Source of the DNA: Adineta ricciae
Lineage: Eukaryota; Rotifera; Eurotatoria; Adinetida; Adinetidae
Assembly: GCA_905250025.1 (NCBI GenBank)
Contig: CAJNOJ010000112.1
Span: 62,001 to 126,000, forward strand
Direction of reading: 5' to 3'
DNA length: 64,000 nt
In this document: positions 30,276-41,182 of the stretch, one piece after another
Layout: every line of letters begins with the position of its first letter
Position numbering within the stretch: the stretch's first letter is position 1
The notes under the pieces: generated by a model
Databases searched by the model: none
The model's input: only the letters and a program-made list of their open reading frames with translations
What the model was told of the DNA's origin: nothing
Translations under genes and position numbers: made by a program

Positions 30276-32954
30276 CTATTCATTTGAAGAAATAGTTAAT
30301 AATTCAATATTCTTATTCGTTTGAAGTTTTCTTCTTTCGAGAAGCGTAGATAGTCGTTGGAAACTTTTCTTAAAAAACGATACAAAGTAAACTCGCCGTG
30401 TTGCTTTGAAAGGAAGTGCTAGAATCATTAATACAATCGTACATATCTCCAGAAAGCCCAAAACAAACAGAAAGCTATCGAACGCAACTTCGGACAATTT
30501 TACAATAGGTAGTTGGGTGTTTTTAACATAATAGGGAGTTTCCACAATTGCAATAGTTAAGATTGTTGACTGTAGCATCAGACGAACATGCTGATCATTC
30601 GATAGAAATAGACCATTCAAGTCAACATTAAATGTTGGAATAAAGATTCCGCTATAAACCGTTTTTTCGTTGCGGATCGGTAATGTTTCATTGATTATTT
30701 TCGTTATATCGAGAGTAATAGGTAAACTTTGCGATAGAACTTGACCATATTTGAAAAATGATTGATAAAAGTTCAATTCTTTTAAATCATATTGATCAGT
30801 TTCACTGCCATTAGCATAAAGGCCAATACGAAGCGCACCAACTGTTTTCACATCCTCTGCAGAGACTTGTATAGTTATTTGTTGATGTGGAAGTTGCATA
30901 GATAATGTCAATATACCATCTGTATTTCCACACGTTAACCATCGAATAGTAGTCCATGCTGAACCGTATAATCCTTTGATTGATATAGCATCACAGTTAA
31001 TTAATGTATTGATAAATTGAATATTTAGAATGAAACTTTGCTTATCTAGTAGATCAAACATTTGTTGTTCATCATTCGATACTGGAATTGATAATAACTG
31101 TAGATTTGTTTCGAATTTAGCGTTTCGTATGGATGCATCACAAGCAAAAGAAGAAGTTGATGCCGTTTCAATTGGATATTGCTGAAGAAAGAGAATACCA
31201 AAACATGTGATAACAATGATTGCTACCAAGAGGGCCACTGTACCTAGACCACCGATCATTGATTCACCTTCGTGAATTAAATCAATATTTTTGAGCCAAT
31301 ACTTCACTGGCTCTCTTTGCTTGTCTAGTGAGTAAGCTCGAGACACTTTTCCACTACACATCAGAATACCTAGAGCAAGACAACCGAGACTGAAGACTAT
31401 TAACCACCAAAAGACGGGCGATGCATAGAGTTTGTGACATGTGTTGATAAAAAACGTGTTTTGAATGAGCACATCTTCAAATTGTGTACTCTCCGGTGAT
31501 TTTGGATATGTTACAACTTGTGTGATTGTTTCTAATGCGGATAAAGGTATGTCACTGACGGAACCGAGTGGACAGAACGAGTTCGCTGCACATGCAACAC
31601 ATTGTATGCTTGAGTTACCACCATTCTTAGTGCCACTTGGACAAATACTACAGTCTTGTATTCCACTTCGGTTTTTATAAGTGCCAGGAAAACATAACTG
31701 CGCTGAGGTGAATACTGGCATTGAACCTGAGTCGCGAACAGCTGGGAAGTATCCGCTGGGTGTTGGATTCATAATCAAAATATTGCCTTGATCGTCGAGT
31801 AAAGCTAATGATGATGGCGAAGAAATGATATTTAAGAAAATCAAACCAAAACGTAGCGGAAGAATCTGATGATTGTTGGGAAATATTGATAACGGCGTGC
31901 TAGTGGACTCGTAACCATCATTTTTAATATCGTAGAAGTGAATTTCTGAGGATATCCATTGATATTCCAAGGAATACGTATTGAACAGAATAGCAGCGAC
32001 ACCGGCGTCGAGCCAGGCAACGCTTTTCCCATTTCCCAAGGATCTACCACCCGTATATCGACTGGTGAGAATTAGTTTCGTTGGATTTGCCTGTTCGATC
32101 GAAAAAAGAAATACTCGATTGACAAATTGCATGCCAACCAGAACGTCTCCATGATCGTTGATACTGACGGACATATCGTACTTTGGTAAATATGTATCAG
32201 CATTCGAGTTAGTTAACAGATTTTGCCAAGTATTAGGATTTGCTGTAGGTTTGAAGTTATCTACAAAAATTGGAGCAGTAGTGGATGAACTAAAGTTGAT
32301 TAGATAGATCACTGGTATGTAAACTGCTATCGCGTCGACAGAATTTCGAATAAATCCTGCTATTACACTAAAATTATTCGTAATATCGATTGCATGAGGA
32401 ATGAATGAATGATCGGGCCATGTTTCATTTCCATTCCACACATTCAGTGAGATATTGAATGAATCGAAGATGAAGATGAATTTGTTAGCAAAGCCGTAAG
32501 CATAACGTCCACTGGGTTCAACCCCAATTACGTAGTACTCCTGATGTTCGTAATTGTAGAAATATTGTATCGTAAAAGTAAATTGAGTGACACATGATGA
32601 TGAAGATGCATTGTACTTTGCAACACCGATAAATGTTCCGTTCTTGGTATTTATCAATTCACCAGCAAAGAAAAACTGCAGCTGACTTTTGCCCATTGTA
32701 ACGCTATAGATATAATGATTGGTACCATTGGGAAGAGTAATAAGGCATTGTAAGGACGATCCTTCATATGGTGCAAATTGTACAAGAAACATCGGCGGAT
32801 CATCTTGATTTTGGACTTGGACGAAAAAGATTTCATTGATGGCAATTTTAATTCCATATTTATCGTATCTATTTCTGTCCGGTGCGAAAGCGCTAATGCC
32901 AAGTGAGTACATTAAGAAGATCGACAGAACACTTGCATTCATTTCGACCTTCAT
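30276..32954 (-). CDS. Membrane protein with ephrin-receptor-like Cys-rich module (copy 1)
   Basis: About 892 residues from the ATG at 32954 (Met before a signal peptide, NASVLSIFLMYSLGISAFA); the open frame extends 43 codons further, but those begin at GTG and precede the signal peptide. A large beta-rich ectodomain of about 420 residues with many N-glycosylation sites comes first. It is followed by a GCC2/GCC3 ephrin-receptor-like Cys-rich motif (CFPGTYKNRSGIQDCSICPSG, CVACAANSFCPLGS). Two TM helices follow (WWLIVFSLGCLALGILMC; LGTVALLVAIIVITCFGILFL), then a second beta-rich region and a final TM (FDSFLFVLGFLEICTIVLMILAL) with a basic tail. It is a tandem paralog of the next upstream gene. 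The function is unknown; a surface receptor or adhesion role is inferred from architecture only. Confidence 0.75.
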   Translation of the reverse strand: MKVEMNASVLSIFLMYSLGISAFAPDRNRYDKYGIKIAINEIFFVQVQNQDDPPMFLVQFAPYEGSSLQCLITLPNGTNHYIYSVTMGKSQLQFFFAGELINTKNGTFIGVAKYNASSSSCVTQFTFTIQYFYNYEHQEYYVIGVEPSGRYAYGFANKFIFIFDSFNISLNVWNGNETWPDHSFIPHAIDITNNFSVIAGFIRNSVDAIAVYIPVIYLINFSSSTTAPIFVDNFKPTANPNTWQNLLTNSNADTYLPKYDMSVSINDHGDVLVGMQFVNRVFLFSIEQANPTKLILTSRYTGGRSLGNGKSVAWLDAGVAAILFNTYSLEYQWISSEIHFYDIKNDGYESTSTPLSIFPNNHQILPLRFGLIFLNIISSPSSLALLDDQGNILIMNPTPSGYFPAVRDSGSMPVFTSAQLCFPGTYKNRSGIQDCSICPSGTKNGGNSSIQCVACAANSFCPLGSVSDIPLSALETITQVVTYPKSPESTQFEDVLIQNTFFINTCHKLYASPVFWWLIVFSLGCLALGILMCSGKVSRAYSLDKQREPVKYWLKNIDLIHEGESMIGGLGTVALLVAIIVITCFGILFLQQYPIETASTSSFACDASIRNAKFETNLQLLSIPVSNDEQQMFDLLDKQSFILNIQFINTLINCDAISIKGLYGSAWTTIRWLTCGNTDGILTLSMQLPHQQITIQVSAEDVKTVGALRIGLYANGSETDQYDLKELNFYQSFFKYGQVLSQSLPITLDITKIINETLPIRNEKTVYSGIFIPTFNVDLNGLFLSNDQHVRLMLQSTILTIAIVETPYYVKNTQLPIVKLSEVAFDSFLFVLGFLEICTIVLMILALPFKATRRVYFVSFFKKSFQRLSTLLERRKLQTNKNIELLTISSNE
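31541..31671. repeat. Second short near-identical tract shared with 34502-34632
   Basis: About 130 bp over the Cys-rich module of the two tandem paralogs is almost identical, with one mismatch seen in the first 120 bp, at the same offset of 2961. The flanks are clearly more diverged. Confidence 0.6.
32285..32702. repeat. 418-bp near-identical tract shared with 35246-35663
   Basis: Direct comparison shows one mismatch (32343 versus 35304) over 418 bp, at a constant offset of 2961. The flanking coding sequence of the two paralogs differs at many positions. This is best explained by recent gene conversion or unequal exchange. Confidence 0.85.
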
Positions 32955-33290
32955 GTTTAAAATTTGTAGTCGCGATAGAACGGCAAGGACTTGATTATGC
33001 GAGTTTGTCGAAAACATATGTAACGAGCACCTGCGCTTATCATTAATAATAAAATAGTACGTAAAAGGAAATAATTGATTCACGAATACTTGTATGTTGA
33101 CGAGTCATTAATAACCCTGGATAAATACCAGATTTAGTGAATCACTTCAATTACAATGAAAACATTTATTGATTCAAAAGTAAAGGTTTATTTATTTTCG
33201 CCATAGAAAAAAAAGTGTAACAAGAAAGGACAAGATTTCTATATATTGCGACGTGAAATGCAATTTATTGAAAGAAATATACGAGAATTT

Positions 33291-35924
33291 TCAAAAAACG
33301 CATATCCTGTCGTTATTCGTCTTATGCTTTGCTGCATAACGAGACCGGTAGAGATGTCGCAACGGTGTCGAGATTAATTTATACAGTAAAAAGATCAAAC
33401 CGAAGATTTCTAAACAGACAATTGTAAATAGAATATTATGAAAAATGATTTCTGATAGTTTGGCAATCGGTTGTTGCAGATTTTTCACATAGTATGGAGT
33501 TTCACTAATAACAACAGTTAAGAGTGCGGAAGCTGATGTAGAATAGACATATTGATCTTGAGTCAGAAATAAACTGTCAACATCTGTTGTAAATGTTGGA
33601 ATATAAATTCCACTATAATCTGATTCTTCACCAACCATCGCCGCTGTTTCGTTGATGACCTTTGTCATGTCAATATTGATGGAGAGATTTTGTGTGAGTA
33701 CTTCACCATATTTGTAAAATGCTTGATAAAAATTCAATTCTTTCAAGTTATAATGTTCATCTTCATGTCCTGCTGAAGATAGACCAACACGTAGAGCACC
33801 GATTATTTGCGTATCAGATATATATATTCGTATAGATGCGTGTTGATATGGTAAGACGACAGTTAAGAATAGAATTGAGTCCACATTAGAACAAGATAGC
33901 CAACGTATTGTTGACCATCTTGTTCCATACAGAACCTGAAGAGATATAATGTCACAGTTTGCTAATGTATTGACGAAATCTAGATGCAAGGTGAACGTTT
34001 GATTATTTAATAAATAAAACATCTTCTGTTCTGCATCTGTAGGCGGAATTGAAAGTGATTGAAGATTGGTTTGGAATTTGGCATTTCGCAACGATGGATC
34101 ACAAGCAAAGTATGAATCGCTAGTGGTTTCAATCGGATATTGATATAAATATCGATGACTGAATGAATAAGCAAAGCTAACAAGAACAACAACTGCAAAG
34201 GAAACTAATCCACCAATCCATAATTCTCCTTCGCCAATTAGATCTGTATGTTTAAAGATACATTTTAGTCGTTGACGAAGTTTTCGACTTTGTGGATGAT
34301 CTACACGATGCTTTAGTATAAACATGAGAATTGCGATGAGAATGGCAAAAGCTGCTACAATCAATGACCAGAATACAGGTGACACCACCAGACAGCGGCC
34401 GGATCCAATATGGAACATATTCTGTAAGAGGATTTCATCAAATATTGTACTTTCTGGTGATTTGGGATATGCAATGACTTGCGTCGTGGTCGTAAGTGCT
34501 GATAAAGGTATGTCACTGACGGAACCGAGTGGACAGAACGAGTTCGCTGCACATGCAACACATTGTATGCTTGAGTTACCACTATTCTTAGTGCCACTTG
34601 GACAAATACTACAATCATGTATGCCGCTTTGACTTTTGAAAGTGCCAGGAAAGCATTTTCGTGGTGCAGTGAATACTGGCATTGAACCTGAGTCGCGAAT
34701 AGCTGGGAAGTATCCGCTGGGTGTCGGATTCATGATCAAAATATTGCCTTGATCATCGAGTAAAGCTAATGATGACGGTGATGAGATAATCTGCAAAAAT
34801 ATCGAACTGAAACTCAATGGTAGCACTTGATGTTGATTGGGAAAGACTGAGAGTGGAGTACTATTCGAATTGTAACCATACGTTTGGATATCATAGATAT
34901 AGATTTCTGAGGAAGTCCATTGATAATTCAGTGAATATGTATTGACTAAAATAGCAGCGACGCCATTATCGAGCCAAGCAACACTTTTCCCATTTCCTAA
35001 TGATCTACCGTTTGTATTTCGACTTATGAAATATAATCGAATGGGATTACTCCTAGAAACTGAAAACAGAAATACTCGATTGATAAACTGCATGCCGACT
35101 AAAACACTCCCATTGTTATTTATACTAACTGACATGTCATACTTAGCAGAATACGTATCCGCATCCGAATTTGTCAATAAATATTGCCACGTATCGGCTG
35201 TAGCATTCGGCCGGTATTGATCAACAATATATGGATGATTAGTAAATGAACTAAAGTTGATTAGATAGATCACTGGTATGTAAACTGCTATCGCGTCGAC
35301 AGAGTTTCGAATAAATCCTGCTATTACACTAAAATTATTCGTAATATCGATTGCATGAGGAATGAATGAATGATCGGGCCATGTTTCATTTCCATTCCAC
35401 ACATTCAGTGAGATATTGAATGAATCGAAGATGAAGATGAATTTGTTAGCAAAGCCGTAAGCATAACGTCCACTGGGTTCAACCCCAATTACGTAGTACT
35501 CCTGATGTTCGTAATTGTAGAAATATTGTATCGTAAAAGTAAATTGAGTGACACATGATGATGAAGATGCATTGTACTTTGCAACACCGATAAATGTTCC
35601 GTTCTTGGTATTTATCAATTCACCAGCAAAGAAAAACTGCAGCTGACTTTTGCCCATTGTAACACTGTAGATATAATGATCGATCGAATTAGGGAATGTG
35701 ATAGTACATTGTACTGACGCCGGGGTATCATTGTAAGGAGCAAATTGTACAAGAAATCCGGGTGAATAATTATCATTTTGAACCTCAACAAGAAAATAAC
35801 CATTCATCGCAATTTTGACACCATAAGCATTGTAATCCAGCAGACTTGGCGGGAAAGCAGCGTATGAATTATCAATAAATAATAGAATTAGACAGAGTAC
35901 AGCCAGTCGTGAATAATGCGCCAT
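33291..35924 (-). CDS. Membrane protein with ephrin-receptor-like Cys-rich module (copy 2)
   Basis: About 877 residues from the preferred ATG at 35924, which directly precedes a signal peptide (MAHYSRLAVLCLILLFIDNS); an earlier in-frame ATG at 35969 would add 15 polar residues. It has the same order as its downstream neighbour: beta-rich glycosylated ectodomain, GCC2/GCC3-type Cys-rich motif (CFPGTFKSQSGIHDCSICPSG), two TM helices, a second beta-rich region and a C-terminal TM (IIFHNILFTIVCLEIFGLIFLLY) with basic tail. Both copies are transcribed in the same direction, about 340 nt apart measured from the two coding sequences. Parts of the ectodomain are nearly identical to copy 1 while the rest is diverged. 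The function is unknown. The annotation is firm as a gene and tentative as a receptor. Confidence 0.75.
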   Translation of the reverse strand: MAHYSRLAVLCLILLFIDNSYAAFPPSLLDYNAYGVKIAMNGYFLVEVQNDNYSPGFLVQFAPYNDTPASVQCTITFPNSIDHYIYSVTMGKSQLQFFFAGELINTKNGTFIGVAKYNASSSSCVTQFTFTIQYFYNYEHQEYYVIGVEPSGRYAYGFANKFIFIFDSFNISLNVWNGNETWPDHSFIPHAIDITNNFSVIAGFIRNSVDAIAVYIPVIYLINFSSFTNHPYIVDQYRPNATADTWQYLLTNSDADTYSAKYDMSVSINNNGSVLVGMQFINRVFLFSVSRSNPIRLYFISRNTNGRSLGNGKSVAWLDNGVAAILVNTYSLNYQWTSSEIYIYDIQTYGYNSNSTPLSVFPNQHQVLPLSFSSIFLQIISSPSSLALLDDQGNILIMNPTPSGYFPAIRDSGSMPVFTAPRKCFPGTFKSQSGIHDCSICPSGTKNSGNSSIQCVACAANSFCPLGSVSDIPLSALTTTTQVIAYPKSPESTIFDEILLQNMFHIGSGRCLVVSPVFWSLIVAAFAILIAILMFILKHRVDHPQSRKLRQRLKCIFKHTDLIGEGELWIGGLVSFAVVVLVSFAYSFSHRYLYQYPIETTSDSYFACDPSLRNAKFQTNLQSLSIPPTDAEQKMFYLLNNQTFTLHLDFVNTLANCDIISLQVLYGTRWSTIRWLSCSNVDSILFLTVVLPYQHASIRIYISDTQIIGALRVGLSSAGHEDEHYNLKELNFYQAFYKYGEVLTQNLSINIDMTKVINETAAMVGEESDYSGIYIPTFTTDVDSLFLTQDQYVYSTSASALLTVVISETPYYVKNLQQPIAKLSEIIFHNILFTIVCLEIFGLIFLLYKLISTPLRHLYRSRYAAKHKTNNDRICVF

Positions 35925-36724
35925 TTGGTTGGAAACAAAATAAGATTCGTTGTCGGAATGCTTATTCATATGTTTGCATAGAAATGAATGTACTTCTCAT
36001 TCTCTAATATATGCGTATGTCAAATACTTCAAATGTTTTTTAATTAAAATGTTTTTCTACAATCGCAGCACCCTAGTCTGATCACGTTTGATATTTCCTA
36101 TCGATTATTTATCGTTTATAATATCGTCATGTATTTGGTAAATAAAAGTGTTTTACCTTACAGAACTGCAGTAGATCGATTTCTAATGTGAATATAACAA
36201 CATTTATATGGATGCGTAATTTGAATAACGATTCAGTAGGAGAAGAGAATATACCGGTGAATAATTGGCAGAAAGGGAGTCATGAAAATTCATATTTTCG
36301 TTCTTTTTTTGTCGCACGATAGTACCAAGGAGGGAGTGAAAACGAACGAAAGGAGACGAATTCACGGTCGAGAACATCGCTTCAACGAACACCTTCGAGG
36401 GAATTCGATCCCTTTCAATCTATTGAATTTGTTCAACAGATACGAACTTTGGTTAATTTAATTTTTTGAATACAACAAAAAGCTACTTGAAATGCTCTGT
36501 GGCGATGTTATTATTTCTAAAGAGTAAAAAAGACATGCTATTTAGTGCAATGTGCTTTTGGTTGTCAATATGAAATGTGTATGAGAACATTTCATTAATT
36601 CAAAACAAGTGTTTTAATCGTAGGTATTTATTAATAAAAATGTGCCCACATGCCGTTCTGTACCAAAGTCTGTATAGATGAAATATTTTGATTTCTACAA
36701 GTTCAAATCAAAAGACGTTTTTGT
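35925..36724. other. Intergenic, no gene seen
   Basis: About 800 nt of AT-rich DNA between two minus-strand genes. A minus-strand AATAAA (plus-strand TTTATT near 36627) could end the ART-LRR transcript, whose stop is at 36725. Nothing else recognised. Confidence 0.4.
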
Positions 36725-38131
36725 TCAGACAATTTGTCGAAGTCTTTGTTTTCCTTTTTCGGTGAAATTACAATCACGCACATTCAAATAAGTCAATCTA
36801 CTATTTTTTTCAAGTAGCTCTGATAGACAGCCGATACTTGCATCACTTACTAGCTTATTGTTCTGCAGATCAACGACTTTCAAAGTACGATTATGCCGTA
36901 TGAGTGTATCAGCTAAAATTTTGACGCCTTGATCACTTATGAGATTGGTAGGAAGAATTAATACCTTCAGATGTCTATTCGTTTTCAGCATTTCACTTAG
37001 ATATTCGATGCCATTATCTGTCAATCCGGTTCTTTCAAGTGCAAGGCTTTCGAGAGTATTATTAGTACGCGACAATGCACTAGCCAGATATTGAATACCT
37101 TCATTATGCAGATGGTCTTGACCTATCGCCAACATTTTCAATGTTGTACTTTTACTTAAGCCTTCAGCCAAAATTCTGACACCTTCTGAATTTATCTGGT
37201 TGTACGCTATCCAAAGTTCTTCGCATTGTTTACTGACAAGAGCTTCTTGGACGACTATGTACATGTTCTGGTCCGTCAATCTTTGTCCAGTTAAAGTTAT
37301 TTTTGAGTTAGGTTGATATTGTTCAATAAGTTGCTTTAGCTCGGGATTGACGTATGTACTATTGGTAGATGATATAAATGTTAGTGGAGAGATCACTTGA
37401 GCAGTTTGCGGGATATGTATGAGTGAAAACGGAGGTTGAACTTCTTGCAACTGGACTATATGCAATTGACTTCCAAGATCGATGGATGATATGACTTTTA
37501 ATTGTCTTGCAGGATATAACAAAATTTCATTTTCTGTTGTATAAAATGAATGTCGACTGATATCTTTCGCTGAATGGGTTTCAACATTAAGAATAGTTCG
37601 AGGTCCTTTATCACCAAGGAAATGTTTGATCACTTCAATTGTCGATGTACACGATGAAAATGACCACCAGATAAAGGTTTTGTCTTTCGTAAACTCTTTA
37701 CTCAAATCCATCTTCACACCTCGATAGATCGTTCGAGGTGGTAACGAAGGAAGCTTAGCCAAGGCATAAATCACCAATCGAAGATATAGAAACCACGGTC
37801 GTAGTTTCTGCCGATGTTCACTTCGTAACGTTGAATTGAGAACGTAGTAAAATGAAGATTCGGCTGGTTCCCATTCTAATGTGTAAAGCATTATTGACCC
37901 GGATTCGTCGAGTGAAAGATGATCTTCTGATTGTTGACAGTTTTGTTTTACAGTCCAAACCATCTGTTCAACATCAGGAACGAAGGATACTAGTGGTTTC
38001 ACTGATTCTTCTAGAGAAACAAGCGGTTCGTTCTCATATCCCTTGATGGGTGGAAGCATTCGTTTTGGCTCTAATAATATATCCGTAACACGAGTCATTA
38101 TTTTACCGTCATCAACATATTTTTCAGCCAT
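36725..38131 (-). CDS. ADP-ribosyltransferase-LRR protein (ART-LRR 1)
   Basis: A 468-residue single-exon protein. Residues about 90-235 form an arginine-specific mono-ADP-ribosyltransferase domain of the R-S-ExE class. IYRGVK supplies the R, WWSFSSCTST the S motif and ENEILLYPAR the ExE glutamates, all intact. From about 285 to 468 come RNI-type leucine-rich repeats (LWIAYNQINSEGVRILAEGL, LALERTGLTDNGIEYLSEML, LILPTNLISDQGVKILADTL, LNVRDCNFTEKGKQRL). No signal peptide is visible, so it is probably intracellular. The enzyme would transfer ADP-ribose from NAD+ to arginine on a protein perhaps selected by the LRR; targets are unknown. The same architecture recurs at 55859-57268 on the other strand. 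Related multi-domain ARTs are expanded in bdelloids. Confidence 0.9.
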   Translation of the reverse strand: MAEKYVDDGKIMTRVTDILLEPKRMLPPIKGYENEPLVSLEESVKPLVSFVPDVEQMVWTVKQNCQQSEDHLSLDESGSIMLYTLEWEPAESSFYYVLNSTLRSEHRQKLRPWFLYLRLVIYALAKLPSLPPRTIYRGVKMDLSKEFTKDKTFIWWSFSSCTSTIEVIKHFLGDKGPRTILNVETHSAKDISRHSFYTTENEILLYPARQLKVISSIDLGSQLHIVQLQEVQPPFSLIHIPQTAQVISPLTFISSTNSTYVNPELKQLIEQYQPNSKITLTGQRLTDQNMYIVVQEALVSKQCEELWIAYNQINSEGVRILAEGLSKSTTLKMLAIGQDHLHNEGIQYLASALSRTNNTLESLALERTGLTDNGIEYLSEMLKTNRHLKVLILPTNLISDQGVKILADTLIRHNRTLKVVDLQNNKLVSDASIGCLSELLEKNSRLTYLNVRDCNFTEKGKQRLRQIV

Positions 38132-39199
38132 GATTTTTCACTAAAAATAGCGAAGTAGACAAAACAGACCTTTGAAAAGTATGTATAAAGGAACCGTGAT
38201 CTTCTCTACAACGTACCAGATGGATCGGTCACTTGATATCTCTTTCGGAAAATAGTTCTGGTAAGTTTGAAGAGTTTAAGGAGACGAAATGCGACTGTTT
38301 CTTGTCGAAGAAAAATAAGTTTGTACAATCGGGGTGTCAGTGCATGTCTTATATTTATTCGAGACGACGAATTTTTTTATATTTCTTTTCTAAACATCAA
38401 TGTTTTGAAAGGAGCATGTAGCAAATCTCACACAGTAATTCTTCAACAACAAATTTTATTTTTCTTCAACAGTTTTGCTCAAAGCTTTCTCGCTCTCGCT
38501 ATTCGATTTGCAAATATTGCCCGATTTTTTCAAATTCGTTCTTTCTATCCAAACACATGGAATAGTTGATTTTTTTTGTAGTTAGAGCATATTTTCAAGT
38601 GTTCTTTTACATGTAAATACTCTGCAACTTCTATTGTGAAACAATGTATTCGACGACAATTTTCCTTATAGAAATACAGAAAAAAATTCACTAATCGGAA
38701 CATCAATGAAATCTTTTGGAATCGCTTATAATCATGCATCCGTCATCTTACAAGGACTTATGTGTACAGATGTTTCCATTTGAATGGTACATTCTCGTCA
38801 TTTACTATTAATTAACATACTTCTCAGGATACACGTAGCAGTGAGACTATTGCGATTGTTAAATGAACTAGAAACTTCATTCTCATCCCGTGAATATCAC
38901 AGAGCACGCGACAGATATTTCTTTCGTTCTGTCACTTGTTTAGCAGACAAATATATCACATGTTATACTGTATGTCAAGGCATACATTTATTTCTTTGTT
39001 CCTTATGTCTTAACAGTCACTTAGTCTAAAAGTACAGCTGTTTGGACGCGAGAAGTTATCGGGCTGGCTGGGTAAAAATATAATACCGAGAGCAGACGAG
39101 AAGAAGAAAAATATCGACACAGGAATACTTCACTTCTTCGTTTTTCGTGTACATCATCTGACCACTTTCTGTTCGAACTTCGAGCATCGCTCTTCTACC
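38132..39199. other. Divergent intergenic region, no gene seen
   Basis: About 1.07 kb between ART-LRR 1 (-) and the cyclase gene (+). ORFs such as 38267-38569 and 38784-39029 have no recognisable motif and a composition like the surrounding non-coding DNA. No RNA gene seen. Confidence 0.4.
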
Positions 39200-40064
39200 A
39201 TGACTTTTCGCTTTTTTCTCGTTGCAATAATTCTTAATTTACCATTAGCAACTCCTGTAATCTACTTCGATTTATCACACACATTCGATCCTTCAATACC
39301 ATTCTTTCCCACTCAAGTACGTTTCAATTTCACCCAACGTATGGTTCAATTGATGAATGAAAAGAACAAATTCTTCTATGCAACGAATGCCTTCATCACA
39401 AGTGAGCATATGGGTACACATATCGATGCTCCTTATCATTTTTCTCCAACTGGTTGGAAAGTCGATGAAATTCCACTCTCGCATTTAGTCTCTGTACATG
39501 CCCGTATTGTTGACGTTTCCAAACAATGCAGTCAAGATAGAAATTACCTGATTACAATCGATGACGTTAAAAATAGCAATTTATTCGTACCTGAAACCGA
39601 TACTGAAACTGGAGAAAAATTCTCATTCGTTTTGATTTTTTACACCGGATGGGCAAAATACTGGCCTGATCAAACAGCGTATGCTGGTGATAAATCAGAT
39701 CTTCATTTTCCTGGTTTAAGTGAACAATTAGCTACCTATCTGGTCAATACATACGGAGATAAATTTATTGGAGTTGGTATCGATACTCTTTCAAGTAAGA
39801 GAGATCAACTCAAAACGAGCTTATTTTCGAACACTTGTTTATTTAGCGGATTATGGTCAATCGAAAACGTACGTGGTTCATCAAATACTCGCGCGACATA
39901 ACAAATATGGATTGGAAAATCTTGCTTTAACTAATAATTTCGTAAACAGTGTGCAGACGAAGTTTTTTCCTCTAGATGTCTATCCAATGAAAATTGGAAA
40001 TGGTACAGGTGCACCTTGTCGTATAGTTGCACGATTGAATAATCCCAAACGAATCTCAAAGTAA
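39200..40064 (+). CDS. Secreted cyclase / kynurenine-formamidase-like metal hydrolase
   Basis: Two exons, 39200-39794 and 39847-40064, with a 52-nt intron; the join GVGIDTLSTDYGQSKTYVVH is in frame and gives 270 residues. A signal peptide (MTFRFFLVAIILNLPLATPV) is followed by YFDLSHTFDPSIPFFP and the metal-binding motif HMGTHIDAPYHF, the HxGTHxDxPxH signature of the cyclase/kynurenine formamidase (KynB-like) superfamily. Later motifs (FYTGWAKYW, DLHFPGLSEQLATYL, YGLENLALTNN) also fit the family. These metal-dependent enzymes hydrolyse amide or ester bonds, for example N-formylkynurenine. The leader sequence suggests an extracellular or lysosomal form whose substrate is open. AATAAA at 40146-40151 is the likely poly(A) signal. 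Confidence 0.88.
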
Positions 40065-41182
40065 TTTTTGTTGGTACTTGTGATCAACTTAGTATTTCTT
40101 GTTATTTTTGTTACTGGAATAATCCATGATGTAAAATGTACTTCAAATAAACAATAGTGAGAAATCAAGACTGAACTTTTATATGCTTATATTCAAATCA
40201 AGCTGATCGACCATATCATTGTAGTCAGACAGATCCATAAAAATTTTTCTGGTCGAAATGAAGAGTACTGTTAAACACAAGATTATTCATCTAACGTATG
40301 CTGTGATTCGTTACTTAGCCAATTGACACCTTAAAATCGATTTCATTCGTTTTTCGATTGATATTGTCTAGCAGTGTTATATACAGAAATCATCGAAATA
40401 CATATCTGATGATATTCATCTAGTTGGTCATGCTATTTTACATTTACCTTGGTCAACAACTGGAGACAATAACATGATGAAAACATGTTGCCAAATAAAC
40501 AATATTTGGAAACTGATAACACGGCAGATCATATTCACTGTACCGTTAATAACGAAGGTAGTTACTGTAGTCTGTTTTAAGAACAATGACTGTACATTTT
40601 GTTCAGCAATAAAGAAGAGCGTCATGCAGATATGAGCAGAACACGTATTTTTCTAATTGTATGACTAACATGAAAGTACCATCTGTTGCTAGAACCTTCA
40701 CTTTCTGTTTTGTTTTTCCTTCTATTACCTTTATATGAAAACGAACTTCACAATTAAAGGTGGAAAGAAATGGTATGTTGATGAATGATGGTATTCGTCA
40801 GACATGTTGTATGACGAATTCATAAATGAAAATTGTCATCGAATTGTTTTTTTGTTAGTCTAAGAACGCGTCCTTCTATTGATTTTCGTCTGTAATAGAT
40901 GATGTCTTCTGTTTGATTTCTCAAGGGTGTAACTGTAACATTGTTAAACATCGTTACTCATTCATCTACAACGTCTTTTTCTGTTTTTCTCTGATCAAAT
41001 GCACACGCAAAACGAATTTTTCTTCGAGTTGATGTCATCACAGTAGTCATCCAACCAATGAGTCAATCTTATATACAATAACTATCACAGTTTTTCTTTG
41101 AACTAGTAGTTAATACACAATTTCTCCATATCCAACGATATCATTTTCTTTCCCTGTTCTCAATCATATTGATCTGTAAACA
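40065..41182. other. Intergenic, no gene seen
   Basis: About 1.1 kb of AT-rich DNA between two plus-strand genes. Apart from the poly(A) signal of the upstream gene, nothing is recognisable; short ORFs on the minus strand lack motifs. Confidence 0.4.

Noticed and set aside
32955..33083. N-terminal extension of the copy-1 membrane protein to 33083
   Set aside because: It begins at GTG and would place 43 residues before a good signal peptide; the ATG at 32954 is preferred.
38267..39029. ORFs of 80-100 codons between ART-LRR 1 and the cyclase gene
   Set aside because: No family resemblance and no splice context; likely chance.
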